Positions 31,451 to 40,987 of a stretch of DNA of 64,000 nucleotides are shown piece by piece. The DNA comes from Symsagittifera roscoffensis (Eukaryota > Xenacoelomorpha > Acoela > Convolutidae), in contig NC_087069.1 of the NCBI RefSeq assembly GCF_963678635.1, forward strand, positions 22,412,360-22,476,359, written 5' to 3'. Below the pieces are notes generated by a model, which was not told the origin of the DNA, did no database searches, and saw only the letters and a list, made by a program, of their open reading frames with translations. Numbering within the stretch: position 1 is the stretch's first letter; each line of letters starts with the position of its first letter. Position numbers and translations under genes: made by a program.

Positions 31451-31789
31451 TTAGGGAATGTTTTCTTGTATTGTCGTAAGAATACTGAGGATAATGTAGA
31501 CCTGTTCCTTCATTGTAACCCTTGTTTGATTTTGTTCTAAATCACAACCACAAATGTGGCTCAAATCAGCACTCTGAATTTTAAACACTGGGGTTACAAA
31601 CACACCATATTGATTCTCAGGTAAATGAACAGCACTTTTTTGTGTATTTTTATCTACTGATACATATATTCCGTTATATTCAAAAACTTGAGCACCTAGA
31701 CGTTCTTGAATTTTGTTGTTCATGGCTAAAACTATAACACCAATACTTGGATACAATCCTGGTTCATTGTTCATCGTTACAATCCTCAT
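31451..31789 (-). pseudogene. Maverick structural-type ORF fragment B
   Basis: 112 codons, beta-rich by pattern (YPSIGVIVLAMNNKIQERLG, VFEYNGIYVSVDK, NQYGVFVTPVFKIQSADLSHI). No signature motif. Position between the integrase and fragment A, same strand, suggests one decayed virion-type gene spanning 31162-31800 or more. A minor-capsid-type role is inference only. Confidence 0.4.
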
Positions 31790-32008
31790 TTTCTCCTCAG
31801 AACTTTCTCTATCATCTACGAATGTAAACTTTCACTCTGTAACATTTTGGTACAAATAAGGGTATGATATTTCTGAAATAGCAACCTCCCATTATCCTTT
31901 CAAATGTTCGGGTAGAAAGTTTGTAAAAAAACTGAGACTATTATTCGGATAACAATTAAAAGAAGCGTTGGAAACCAACTCAATAGTGAAAGAATCCATG
32001 ACAACTGA

Positions 32009-33207
32009 TTAATAGAAATTTAGTTTTAAAAAAAATTTATCTTTAATTAGAACCTTTTCTAAGCTCTTCTTCATAAAATTTACCATGAATTTCTTCTTTG
32101 TCAAGATCTTTGATGATGTATGTAGGGGGCTTTTTGTAGATATTGCCGGAACTTCAGAAATTTTATCTGTAAATTGTGGTTTGCGTCCTTTTCGGAACGG
32201 AATATCATTCTTCGAATTTTTCACTCAGTCTCCAACTTCGATTTTTAGTTTCTTATACCTTGTTAGAGGTTTATTGTACATAATTGAGAGGAAATCAGTA
32301 TTCTTGACATCTCTAGGTGATTTTCCAATAGATCTATTGATGCGACAATTCATTGTAGACACAAATTGCGGCAACTTAGGAAGGATTTTTTCACCATGAT
32401 CGTCTATCTAGCGGTAAATAATGTGTTTTAATGACTGAATGGCTCTCTCTGCAAATGCAGCTTTTGATTCACTCATTGTCGGGTGAACTTCAATGTTTCT
32501 TTTCTTTGCAAAATTTTTTGAAAGTTCCCCCATATGCTGTTCCTTTATCAACCCAAAGCTTTTCAGAGTGTGTTTTTTCGAGAAATCATTTTTTTGAAAG
32601 GTTGTAAAGTGTCTTTGGCATAATTAGTTTTCATTGTTTGAACTCTGACAAATCGCGAAAAAACATCAACAGCAACCAATAAATATTTGACTCCATCGTT
32701 TTGACTCGCTAGTTTGTCCACAAATGTCAAGTCCATACGCCAGATTTCAATGATATATTTTAAGAACGCTTGAAGCATTCGGAAACGTTTGATTGGTGGA
32801 CCAAATTTTGTAAAAGATGTCTTGGTTTGCAGAAATTGTTCTTCCTTCTTTTTTGACAACCCGCTTGCTTTACTCAAGTTTTGCACAGAACCGTACGCAG
32901 CTCTACTCCTAGAATACAATCTGTTCAGACTTACCTTTTCAGATTTTGAAAAATATTCAAGTTCCTCTGTCTTTCGCTTTGGCATTCTTGTTGATAACAA
33001 GTTTAGGCGGAATTTGAGTTGATTCCAAAATGTTAAAGTAAATATCGTGAAAGTCGGTATTTTTTTTCGTTTTAGTGCACACACAAAGTCCACAATTGAT
33101 TCTTTTGTGTCTCGATAATCTAATATGATATTTTCTAACTGACTTAGTCTAATTCTAGGAGAACTCAAAATTAAATCAATAAGGTGCTTATTGTCACTCG
33201 TTTTCAA
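32009..33207 (-). pseudogene. Maverick integrase (retroviral-type DDE), stops present
   Basis: The open piece 32563-33207 carries an N-terminal helical region, then the core start IIEIWRMDLTFVDKLASQND (first Asp). The second Asp is in the LWVDKG block at about 32540-32560, in the next frame. The catalytic Glu is in MSESKAAFAERAIQSLK, near 32430-32480. The C-terminal SH3-like module (FRKGRKPQFTDKISEVPAIS) follows at 32009-32224. All three catalytic residues are thus still encoded, but the reading frame changes at 32563, and stops sit near 32410 and 32225. It would insert the transposon into host DNA. Confidence 0.88.
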
Positions 33208-33361
33208 CTTTGCATTTACATGACTATAAATAGAATCAAAATCTTTTGGTACAATCTCCTCTTTTCTTGCTTTTGTTCCATTTTTTTTTTTGGAAGTGTA
33301 CTTTGTGATTGATAAATTGAGTAAGGAATTAGAACAAACTGATCCATACTATGTCAATCGT

Positions 33362-33574
33362 TTAATGACAAAAGGAATGATAACATATATTAATTATAAG
33401 CTTTTTGGCAAGCTCAAAATAGTTTTCCTTTTTTGCAGTGAAGTTCTTCATCGAAAGAGTTCTGATATTACTCTTCGATATTTTACTACGTCTACTTTTC
33501 GAAGGTCCTTTAGCTCGCCTCGTAGTAAGTTTACTAGTCATTCGCTGAGGAATTGAATGAAATTTTTTGGACAA
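33362..33574 (-). CDS. Small Lys/Arg/Ser-rich ORF
   Basis: 70 codons between integrase and ATPase genes. The N-terminal half is highly basic (TTRRAKGPSKSRRSKISKSN). No known motif. It could be a DNA-binding core-type peptide of the Maverick or a leftover of a longer gene. No promoter signals seen. Confidence 0.35.
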   Translation of the reverse strand: MSKKFHSIPQRMTSKLTTRRAKGPSKSRRSKISKSNIRTLSMKNFTAKKENYFELAKKLIINICYHSFCH

Positions 33575-33601
33575 TGGAGGATGAATTGTTTTTGAAGTTT
33601 T

Positions 33602-34083
33602 TTTTTAATATTTGAAATATTGGGAGTATAGAAACGTATTGTATGCTCATCGTCCAAAAACTTTTTTTTCTGTTCCTGTTGTTAGATAAAGTTTGAACTG
33701 AACCACTGTTTGTGCAATATCTTAGCGAATCAGGATATTTTTTGGAGTTAGATCAATGAGTAAATGACCATAAGGAGTAGATGTTGCATCTTGATACCAC
33801 TCTTTCAATTGTGATCCTAGACCTAGTTGTTGACTCAATGTATTGATTTGTAAAACATCTCTCGGTGACTTGACTAAGACTATATGTGTATTTTGTAACT
33901 CAACATCTCTTCCCAATTCACTTTGATGAAACAAGTTATGCTTAATATATATTGTGTTCAGTGTTCTGTGTCTTCCAGCAGTAGCAACTTTTACAAACTG
34001 CTTAGAATTTAAAATTTTTTCACAATAGTCATCAAAATTTAACAGGTATTTTGATCCATTATTGGGAAGGTTTTCAATCAGTT
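33602..34083. repeat. Source of duplicated ATPase segment
   Basis: Nearly identical to 35037-35516, with one clear difference seen (GTGTTCTG against GTGCTCTG). It covers Walker B to the C-terminus of the ATPase. Confidence 0.95.
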
Positions 34084-34401
34084 CGAAGTCAACTCCTTGG
34101 ATAAACTTAAGGTTTTTTTCTTTGCATTTGTCCATAAAGAGGTTGATAATGTTGATAAAAATATAAAAACTTTGTCAAACTTTGGTTGAAATGTACCAAT
34201 TTTTAATCACTCAAAAATAAGATGCGATTTTCCAGATCCACTCGGTCCAACTAGCGAAATAGAAACTCGTTCTTTGGTAGAAATTTTTTTATTCATAGCT
34301 TTGGGGAAGGTAAAATATAACCGACTGTACTTGATAAAATTGCTACCCAAATTGTTGTTTCTTAACATGTAGTGGATAACATTATTCGAACGATTGCACA
34401 T
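33602..34401 (-). pseudogene. Maverick packaging-type ATPase, frameshifted
   Basis: The first piece (34207-34401) ends in the P-loop ISLVGPSGSGKSHLIFE. The second (33722-34135) shows a Walker B-like YLLNFDDYCEKI, then the sensor-region VKVATAGRHRTLNTIYIKHN and a C-terminal QDATSTPYGHLLIDL. This order matches the FtsK/HerA-type genome-packaging ATPases of Mavericks. The C-terminal end continues in another frame to about 33602 (HTIRFYTPNISNI is readable in the duplicate). A frame break at 34140-34205 separates the two Walker motifs. A 480-bp piece is copied at 35037-35516. Confidence 0.85.
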
Positions 34402-34896
34402 GCTAGTATTAAAACTATGACAAAAGTTGGCACATAAAAACTAAAAGAGAGCTGCTACACGTACGTCCAAAAACCGTCCAAGATTTTCGTTCATGATTCT
34501 CCTCATCAAAAACAGAATATCCTAAATTTAATTGCTTGTCACATTCATCTCCCATCTCAACTTTGGAATGAAAAATTGATAAGGATTAACTTTTAAATTT
34601 CAAAAACAGGATGATACAAAACTATTTAGATTATTTACAATTTATTTTAAGAAAATCTAGTCCAAGTTCCGTATGCAAATGCTTTTCTTTCTGTACAGTG
34701 AAGAGTATTTGCATGACTAAATGGGTAGTTGCAACACCTCCAATCATGTTCCTCATCTTTGAAAATCAAATTTTGGTATTTTGGGCATGCGTAGTCATCC
34801 AAGTTTGTAACCTTTGTTTCCAAAATTTCTGACCGAAATTTTATTTTTTTCATAACCTTTTGCAAAAAACTCCATTTCTGGAGCTTGCAATTTTTT

Positions 34897-35039
34897 CAAT
34901 GTTTTTTCATGCTCAGTATATTTTTCATGGCCACTGTTCCAATTGATTCCATGAAGATGCTTCGTACACCAAGCAGACTGAGATGTAGTTTTGATTTTTT
35001 TGGGAGAAAGAGAGGAATATCCCACAGTTTGTCCGTTTT
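34897..35039. repeat. 143-bp direct repeat flanking the inserted ATPase copy (left)
   Basis: Matches 35517-35659 apart from two or three bases (TTTTTTTGGGAG against TTCTTTTGGTAG). Confidence 0.93.
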
Positions 35040-35516
35040 AATATTTGAAATATTGGGAGTATAGAAACGTATTGTATGCTCATCGTCCAAAAACTTTTTT
35101 TTCTGTTCCTGTTGTTAGATAAAGTTTGAACTGAACCACTGTTTGTGCAATATCTTAGCGAATCAGGATATTTTTTGGAGTTAGATCAATGAGTAAATGA
35201 CCATAAGGAGTAGATGTTGCATCTTGATACCACTCTTTCAATTGTGATCCTAGACCTAGTTGTTGACTCAATGTATTGATTTGTAAAACATCTCTCGGTG
35301 ACTTGACTAAGACTATATGTGTATTTTGTAACTCAACATCTCTTCCCAATTCACTTTGATGAAACAAGTTATGCTTAATATATATTGTGTTCAGTGCTCT
35401 GTGTCTTCCAGCAGTAGCAACTTTTACAAACTGCTTAGAATTTAAAATTTTTTCACAATAGTCATCAAAATTTAACAGGTATTTTGATCCATTATTGGGA
35501 AGGTTTTCAATCAGTT
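35037..35516. repeat. Inserted copy of the ATPase segment
   Basis: Lies inside the gene at 34600-35725 and is flanked by a 143-bp direct repeat (34897-35039 and 35517-35659). Near-identity with the source means the event is recent or the copies are being homogenised. An assembly artefact is also possible. Confidence 0.95.
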
Positions 35517-35659
35517 CAATGTTTTTTCATGCTCAGTATATTTTTCATGGCCACTGTTCCAATTGATTCCATGAAGATGCTTCGTACACCAAGCAGACTG
35601 AGATGTAGTTTTGATTCTTTTGGTAGAAAGAGAGGAATATCCCACAGTTTGTCCGTTTT
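35517..35659. repeat. 143-bp direct repeat flanking the inserted ATPase copy (right)
   Basis: Partner of 34897-35039. Together they show that the host gene sequence was duplicated on both sides of the insertion. Confidence 0.93.
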
Positions 35660-35721
35660 ATAAACTCCTAACACTTTCACTATTTTGTTTCCATTACACT
35701 CAATATCCAAAACATCTAGAC

Positions 35722-36106
35722 TCATGATGTTAACTGTTTTCGCTGAAGTAATTGGTTAAAATGACTATATACTGATGAAGCAAAAAATTTAACATATAAA
35801 CAGAAGAACATTTCAGTCACGTGACCATCAAAACAAAAACTTGGAAATCCAGGTAAAACATAACAATAACCAGGTCCCTTATAAGTAGTAGACTTCACAG
35901 ATCCAGCTGCATCATGTAAAAAAGCATGAATTCTGAAAAATTTTGAATTTGCAAAAAAGTAATCCATGCAAAAATTTTTGGTCAATTTCTTTCAAATTTA
36001 TGTTTGGGTCCAAAACAATTAATGTACAAAGAAAATAATTTTTTCTTTTTGTATTTGATGAAAAGTCATACTTTATCAAATCAAAATTTCTGAGAATTTC
36101 ATTCAA
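35722..36106 (-). pseudogene. Maverick ORF fragments, hydrophobic/aromatic-rich
   Basis: Two overlapping frames, 35912-36106 (MNEILRNFDLIKYDFSSNTK) and 35722-35985 (FFRIHAFLHDAAGSVKSTTY, GPGYCYVLPGFPSFCFDGHV). Gly/Tyr/Phe-rich with loops typical of a virion-type beta-barrel, but no diagnostic motif. It directly precedes the split ORF downstream on the same strand. Confidence 0.4.
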
Positions 36107-36222
36107 TTTCTGAACGTTGATTTTCTACAGTGCTTTCGTCAATAATGATAAAAGTTTTTATTGAATTTTTCTACATAAGACAAAACCGAGGTGATAAAAT
36201 TAAACAGTTTATCATACTCTTC

Positions 36223-36417
36223 TTATTCCAACTGAAGTTTCTGATTGTTTTTCCTAGTGCTTCCTTTTCTACGATACCCTATGAGATCTATTTTGTTAAT
36301 ATCTGAACGATAAATTAGAAAAACTTTTCGTCTTCCATTATGCAAAGTCCACTCAAATTGAGAAATTTGTGATTCTGTATCCAAATCTTGTAATTTTGGT
36401 AAGTTTTGAGATTCCAA
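36223..36417 (-). pseudogene. Short Maverick ORF fragment
   Basis: 64 codons (QISQFEWTLHNGRRKVFLIY, IDLIGYRRKGSTRK). Probably the N-terminal portion of the gene that continues at 36106 in another frame; unrecognised. Confidence 0.3.
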
Positions 36418-36613
36418 AACTGTTAATGAAAACTTCTGGGACTTTTTTGTAAGACGAACTGAAAAATTCCCAATTTATTTTGAAGCTTTAAAACAAGATT
36501 TCTGGAAAAACCATTGTTCCAACTCATATTGCTCAGCTCAAAGAAATTTTAAAAAATGATTCAAGAAGATGAATATTTGAATTACATTACTATAATAACA
36601 TCACTCAACAAAA

Positions 36614-37015
36614 TTAGTGAACATTACAGTTCTCAACAAACATAAAATATCCAAAGACTTGGGCGAGTTCTTTGAATTCGTCCAAAGTATAGTTGACATA
36701 GGCAACTTGCTTCAAGACTTCGTTCTCCTTTGCAGTGAAGAGTCGAATCTGAATGTAGAGTGGCTTGTTCAAACTGTACTTCTTGATTGTGACAAACACC
36801 CTTCTCTTCTTGTATGTTGCTACGTCATACACCGCATGGCACTTCGCAAGTTCCTGCTCCATGGTAGAGTTTTTGTTAAAAAAGGGTTCCAATAAAAAAC
36901 GAGTCCTAGGTTTTAAGCATCGTGAATAACAGTATTCCGTATTGCTGATATCTTTTTTCTCTTTTTTGTCACCAAGATAGACTTGCTGAGTTTCTTTCGA
37001 TTTGTCGCGATTCAT
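36614..37015 (-). CDS. Intact 133-residue Maverick ORF, unknown function
   Basis: One of the few undamaged frames. It has a Lys/Asp-rich N-terminus, then KKRRVFVTIKKYSLNKPLYI, RLFTAKENEVLKQVAYVNYT and LDEFKELAQVFGYFMF, an alternating strand/helix pattern of a small alpha-beta protein. The start Met at 37015 faces the divergent region 37016-37402, so it is probably the first gene of the minus-strand unit. Codon pattern and completeness suggest it is real. No known family recognised. Confidence 0.6.
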   Translation of the reverse strand: MNRDKSKETQQVYLGDKKEKKDISNTEYCYSRCLKPRTRFLLEPFFNKNSTMEQELAKCHAVYDVATYKKRRVFVTIKKYSLNKPLYIQIRLFTAKENEVLKQVAYVNYTLDEFKELAQVFGYFMFVENCNVH

Positions 37016-37402
37016 TTTTCTTTAGCAATTGGAAGCAAGGTTCAAAGTAAATTTTTCTGTTGTAGGTTTTTGGGACCAAGAAAGTCTCCAATTCTTTTTT
37101 GGTTGGTAGCAAATTCAATATAATTGCGAAGGATATCTTTTCGTGAATTCATTTTTGATTTGAGTCTCAGAGCCAATTGGTCAGTAATAGATATTTCAAA
37201 ATAAAAGTGTTTGTAAATTTCTGGAAATTTGGAAATGTAGATGACTCACTGTACATTCCAAATAAGGTTTTTTTACCTTATATGGAATAATGAGTAGGTG
37301 ATGATCCAAATATGGACATTACGTAGGTGATGAAACTACTATATAAGCAATTCAATGTAGATAAAAATCATTTCCAACAAGTAATCGGTGATATAATCTA
37401 CT
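37016..37402. promoter_or_regulatory. Divergent intergenic region with TATA box and hairpin
   Basis: Separates the minus-strand gene starting at 37015 from the plus-strand gene at 37403. CTATATAAGC near 37340 is a good TATA box 60 bp upstream of the plus-strand ATG. An inverted repeat of 14 bp arms (37255-37268 with 37275-37288, 13 of 14 paired, TTTTTT loop) lies in the middle. TAGGTGATGA occurs twice (37296, 37325). Confidence 0.6.
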
Positions 37403-37981
37403 ATGTGTCAAGCATATTTCACTTTTTATTCGGACTACAATGCAAAATTTCTTTTTATCTCTGTCTCAGAAAACTTTTTTGAAAAATGTTTTGTCACTCA
37501 AGACTACTGTGTATCTAATCATTCATCATTCTGCCCAGTGGAAAATTGCAAATTTCACTTAGTATCAATCGGATCATCGCGCAATCACATTTTGCAAAGA
37601 TTAGATAAATATCATTTCACTTACCAAATTGTTGACTGTATATATACCTTATACAAATACAGATTTTATTCCAATACAATTTCATCAAGAGGTGAAGTTT
37701 TCAATCAATTGAATCGTGCAGTCGAACACAACTTGAAATGTAGAATACCGGAAAAAATACCCAGCAAAGAAACGTCTGCTGCAAAAAAAATTTGAAAGAC
37801 ATGATCTCAGTTCTGCTCAGAAGCTTGCGTCCACTCAGACTCACGGATCAGCTTTTTAGGAAAGAATTCGAAAAGTTAAAAACTCAAACTATGAGACTGA
37901 TTTGTTAAGAGTTGTTGATTGTTTCATTGATGGTTTTGGTACTGTAAATAGTGAGCGTATCTTTTTTTCTATTAGTAATTG
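37403..37981 (+). pseudogene. Maverick ORF, basic C-terminus, frameshifted
   Basis: The first frame (37403-37795) has Cys residues in FCPVENCKFHLVSIG and a helical CIYTLYKYRF segment. At about 37790 a poly-A run shifts the frame, and reading continues with KKFERHDLSSAQKLASTQTH, a stop at about 37860, then RKVKNSNYETDLLRVVDCFI to TGA near 37981. Roughly 190 residues in the undamaged state. No family recognised. It is the first gene right of the divergent promoter. Confidence 0.5.
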
Positions 37982-38039
37982 AATACTTGTTTATAAAAAT
38001 CTCGTCAAAATTGTTTTATTTAAACTGAAAAATTTTTTC

Positions 38040-38660
38040 AACGAATAAATTTTTAATTTTCAACACGTGTGCAAAAATTAACTTAGAGTTTTTTCGCGAG
38101 ATGCAAATTTTGATTTGATTTTTTCAACACGTTTGCAAAAATTTAATTAAACTTTTTTACAAGAAGCAAAAATTGTTTTGGTTTTTTAACAAGTGTGCAG
38201 AAATTTAACAAGTGTGCAAAATTTTTGTGTTAGATGCAAGTTTTTTCGTGGTTTCTTTGAAAACAATTGCAAAAATCCTGCCTCTTTTTTCTTATGCAAA
38301 TGCAAAAATTGCAAACTTTTGTAGTAAAAAACTTGTTAAATTACAGCTAAAAATTTTTCATAATTGTTGACTTTGAGCGCTATTGCCTTTCTTAATACAT
38401 TGTTTTTCCAAAATTTTTGATCAATTTACATGTAAAAAAGAGATTTCTTTATGATCAAAATTAAAACAAAGTTTTTCATTTACTTCAATTAATAAAAGTG
38501 CAAGAAAATCCTTAATGCGAAAATATTTAATGAAATTTTTCTTAATTTGCGAGATGTTCTTTGATTTTTTTAACAAGTGTGCCGGAAATATTATAAAATT
38601 TTTAGCATGTTGCAAAAATTAATGGAAAGTTTTTAACATGTTTGCAAAAATTGGTTTAAT
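38040..38660. repeat. Dispersed array of AACAxGTxTGCAAAAATT units
   Basis: At least seven diverged copies of a unit like TTTTTAACACGTTTGCAAAAATT, some as AACAAGTGTGCAGAAATTT, at irregular spacing (38060, 38125, 38190, 38205, 38570, 38605, 38635). No coding sequence. Confidence 0.6.
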
Positions 38661-38954
38661 TTTTTTGCTATCTTTCTAACAAAACTCTGTGAAAGTATTT
38701 ACCAGTTGCATAATTAGAATCATTGTTAACAAAGTTTTACAACCAATTTTAAAAAAAACTTACCTTTAGAATTTCGTAACAAACTTTTCGAAATGATCTC
38801 ATCTCTTTGTTCCTATGTCTTTAAAAAAATTACTAGATGCAAAGAAATTAAATTACAAAACACAAGACAATAACCAATTTAATTACAAATCAAAAAGCTG
38901 TCGAGCAGCTGAAGAGTTTTGCAAGTTCTCAATAGAGCGCAAAGCTAGTCTTGC
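38661..38954. other. Non-coding AT-rich spacer
   Basis: Nothing supported beyond short open frames. Confidence 0.4.
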
Positions 38955-39203
38955 CTACATCACTGGTGCTTCGCTGACTGGAGTTCTTGGCTCAGAGAAC
39001 CCCTCATCCTCTTCGATGGTAATTGGGTTGTCCACAGATCCCTCTTCCCAAGGAAATAGGAAATTGTCGAATGGTTGAGCCACATATCTAGTGTCAGGAT
39101 TTTCGGGGTAGTTCATTCCCACAAGCTCAGCCACTTCCTCCATCATTTGCATTTCTCCAACTTGGTTCTCTGTAGGGGGTACTTGCGTTATATGTCCCTT
39201 CAC
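38955..39203 (-). pseudogene. Acidic Pro-rich ORF, foreign-looking composition
   Basis: 82 codons, Glu/Pro/Met-rich (PPTENQVGEMQMMEEVAELV, NPITIEEDEGFSEPRTPVSE). GC content is visibly higher than the flanks, so it may be an exon or a fragment of another element inserted in the Maverick. No motif recognised. Confidence 0.35.
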
Positions 39204-39548
39204 ATCCTTTCCACCATGTACCAGACTTGTATTGGGATGTCCATTCGTGCCAGGAAAACTCTACAAACTGTTTCTCGCACTTGGATTTGTACTAAATCAG
39301 CCGAAAATTCTAACCGAGAACATAAGGTTGTTGTTTTGTACTGAGTAGATCATTTTGAGCTATAAGTTGAGTTAACGATACTGAGTAAAAACAAGGTTAA
39401 CAGTTGAGAATGAGGTATTTGACGGTGGTTAAGTTGAAATTAAGGTATTTAGAGCTGATAGAGGAGGCAGTTGACGGTAGATAATTTGAAAATATACAGA
39501 GTTTTAGTTAAGAGAGAGGGGTACCTTCATCTGTGAATGGGTGGGTTT

Positions 39549-39729
39549 AACAAATCAGAATGGATTTTCCTTCTTTGGATTGTGGTCGTGTCCAATCACA
39601 TTTCAAGTTCCTTTTTCAGAGTTTTTATAGAAAGCTCGTGTCCAATCGGAAACAAAGCTCTTTTATACACATTGTCGTTTTCAATCACAAAAATGTTCAA
39701 CTTTGGTCAAGTTGTCGTATCCAATCAGA
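39549..39729. promoter_or_regulatory. CCAAT-type motif array
   Basis: GTCGTGTCCAATCACA-like elements at 39585, 39635, 39673 (GTTTTCAATCACA) and 39714 (GTATCCAATCAGA), spaced about 40-50 bp, with a weak CAAATCAGA before them. Three contain CCAAT. A promoter or a decayed tandem repeat; no clear gene follows directly. Confidence 0.45.
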
Positions 39730-40017
39730 CAAAAGTTTTCCTTTTAAGGACATAATTTCTCCAAATAAGTAAAATATACACAAAGGCAATCGCAAAAATA
39801 AATGACAAGAAGTTGTTTGCTGTAAAAATAAGAAATTTTGCCGATATAAAAAACAAAAGAAGGACAATTGATAAAAAAATCATATCTACCAATTTTTCAT
39901 CAAGTTAATTAAATTTTTTGTATAAAATCGATGAGAAATTGCTGGTTTTTGAGTAGACAGTCCAGTTCTTTGATTTTGATGTAGATTTGAGGGGATAACT
40001 CAAAGTTGATGAATTTT

Positions 40018-40359
40018 TCAAAGCAAATCTCTGGAAATCTGATTCCAAACTTGATCATGCAAGATTTTGAACTTTGAAAATCTTTTCAAAAAAAGGAGGA
40101 ATAAAGAACGTTGCTGGGGAGTTTTGACAAATTTGGGAGTTGGATAGGGGATAAAAAGAATCTTTGAAATATTATCGTACGAATTTTTTATTAACTTCAA
40201 ATTTTCTAAAATAAATAAAAAGTTTTTTCTAGTAAAGTGTAACTCAGCAGTAAGTTTATAGCTTTGATACGCAATATGTTGATTAAAAAAACACTTTGAA
40301 TGAGTAAGTCTCCCTAAAGAGACCTTTACTAAGTCGGAGAACTCTGTTTTGGACAACAT
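40018..40359 (-). CDS. 113-residue ORF divergent from polymerase B
   Basis: Undamaged frame, Lys/Phe/Leu-rich and helical (SDLVKVSLGRLTHSKCFFNQ, LFILENLKLIKNSYDNISKI, SLFLLFLKRFSKFKIL). It starts at 40359, about 270 bp from the CRE-like array at 40627, so it could share that promoter with the polymerase gene. No known family recognised; could be a chance frame in AT-rich DNA. Confidence 0.4.
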   Translation of the reverse strand: MLSKTEFSDLVKVSLGRLTHSKCFFNQHIAYQSYKLTAELHFTRKNFLFILENLKLIKNSYDNISKILFIPYPTPKFVKTPQQRSLFLLFLKRFSKFKILHDQVWNQISRDLL

Positions 40360-40626
40360 AAACGTCCAAAAAACTGTAAAAAAAGTATGAATCTACATCT
40401 TTTTCATCAATAAGGAAATCACACGGAAAATTTTCTTTTTTCAACAACAATCAACAAGAACTTACAATCAACAAGAGTAACTCGAGGAAGTTCAAATGTT
40501 TTTTAATTGACACTTTTCAACAATGAATATCTTATTTCTAAAGTTATGTCTAGAAACTGCTTAGTTCTGACTGGTTGAAAATTTTTTCTTGAAAATTCTA
40601 GAGTTTTCCAAAGAATAACGTGGCGA

Positions 40627-40807
40627 TGACGTCATTACCATGAAAGGAAAACTCCATGGGTGTTGATGTCACTTTTATTCATAGAATGACGTCATTACCA
40701 TTAAAGGAAAATTGCGTAGGCGGTGACGTCACTTCTATTCAAACAAGGACGTCAATACCGTAAAAGGATAATTGCGTAGGCGATGACGTCATTGTTAATA
40801 TAAATAC
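40627..40807 (+). promoter_or_regulatory. Six CRE-like TGACGTCA sites upstream of a TATA box
   Basis: Three 60-bp units, each with two sites: TGACGTCA at 40627, 40687, 40724 and 40784, and variants TGATGTCA at 40664 and GGACGTCA at 40747. Spacing alternates 37 and 23 bp exactly. AAAGGA and GCGTAGGCG elements repeat between them. TAATATAAATAC at 40796-40807 is a TATA-type box. TGACGTCA is the palindromic site of CREB/ATF bZIP factors. Confidence 0.8.
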
Positions 40808-40911
40808 TCTCATTTTATTGGCACAAATGATTTATTTTGCTTAGCAATCAGAAACAGTTAATTGAATTTCACTTCAATGTTTACAGTTCGTTACTTCGCG
40901 AAAAGAAAAAA

Positions 40912-40984
40912 GTAAGTATTTTCATGCAATTCGTACTTCAAACTTTTAATTTTGGAACGTTTCTAAATCCCAATTTTTTTTTAG
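40912..40984 (+). other. Predicted 73-bp 5' UTR intron
   Basis: Donor AAA/GTAAGTATT and acceptor CAATTTTTTTTTAG, four bases before the polymerase ATG at 40988. The size is normal for a nematode intron. It explains the gap between the TATA box and the start codon. Confidence 0.55.
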
Positions 40985-40987
40985 ATA

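Larger units (their letters stand above)
34600..35725 (-). pseudogene. Maverick ORF of unknown function, split by the ATPase insertion
   Basis: The N-terminal part (35516-35725) starts MSLDVLDIECNGNKIVKVLG and runs into TDKLWDIPLFLP. After the inserted block the gene resumes with WCTKHLHGINWNSGHEKYTEH (34795-35025) and ends in a Cys/His-rich segment (YACPKYQNLIF, WRCCNYPFSHANTLHCTE; 34647-34865). Repeated Cys and His suggest metal binding. I do not recognise the family. Several frame changes remain even without the insertion. In one frame the inserted ATPase end fuses directly to KTDKLWDI. Confidence 0.5.
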
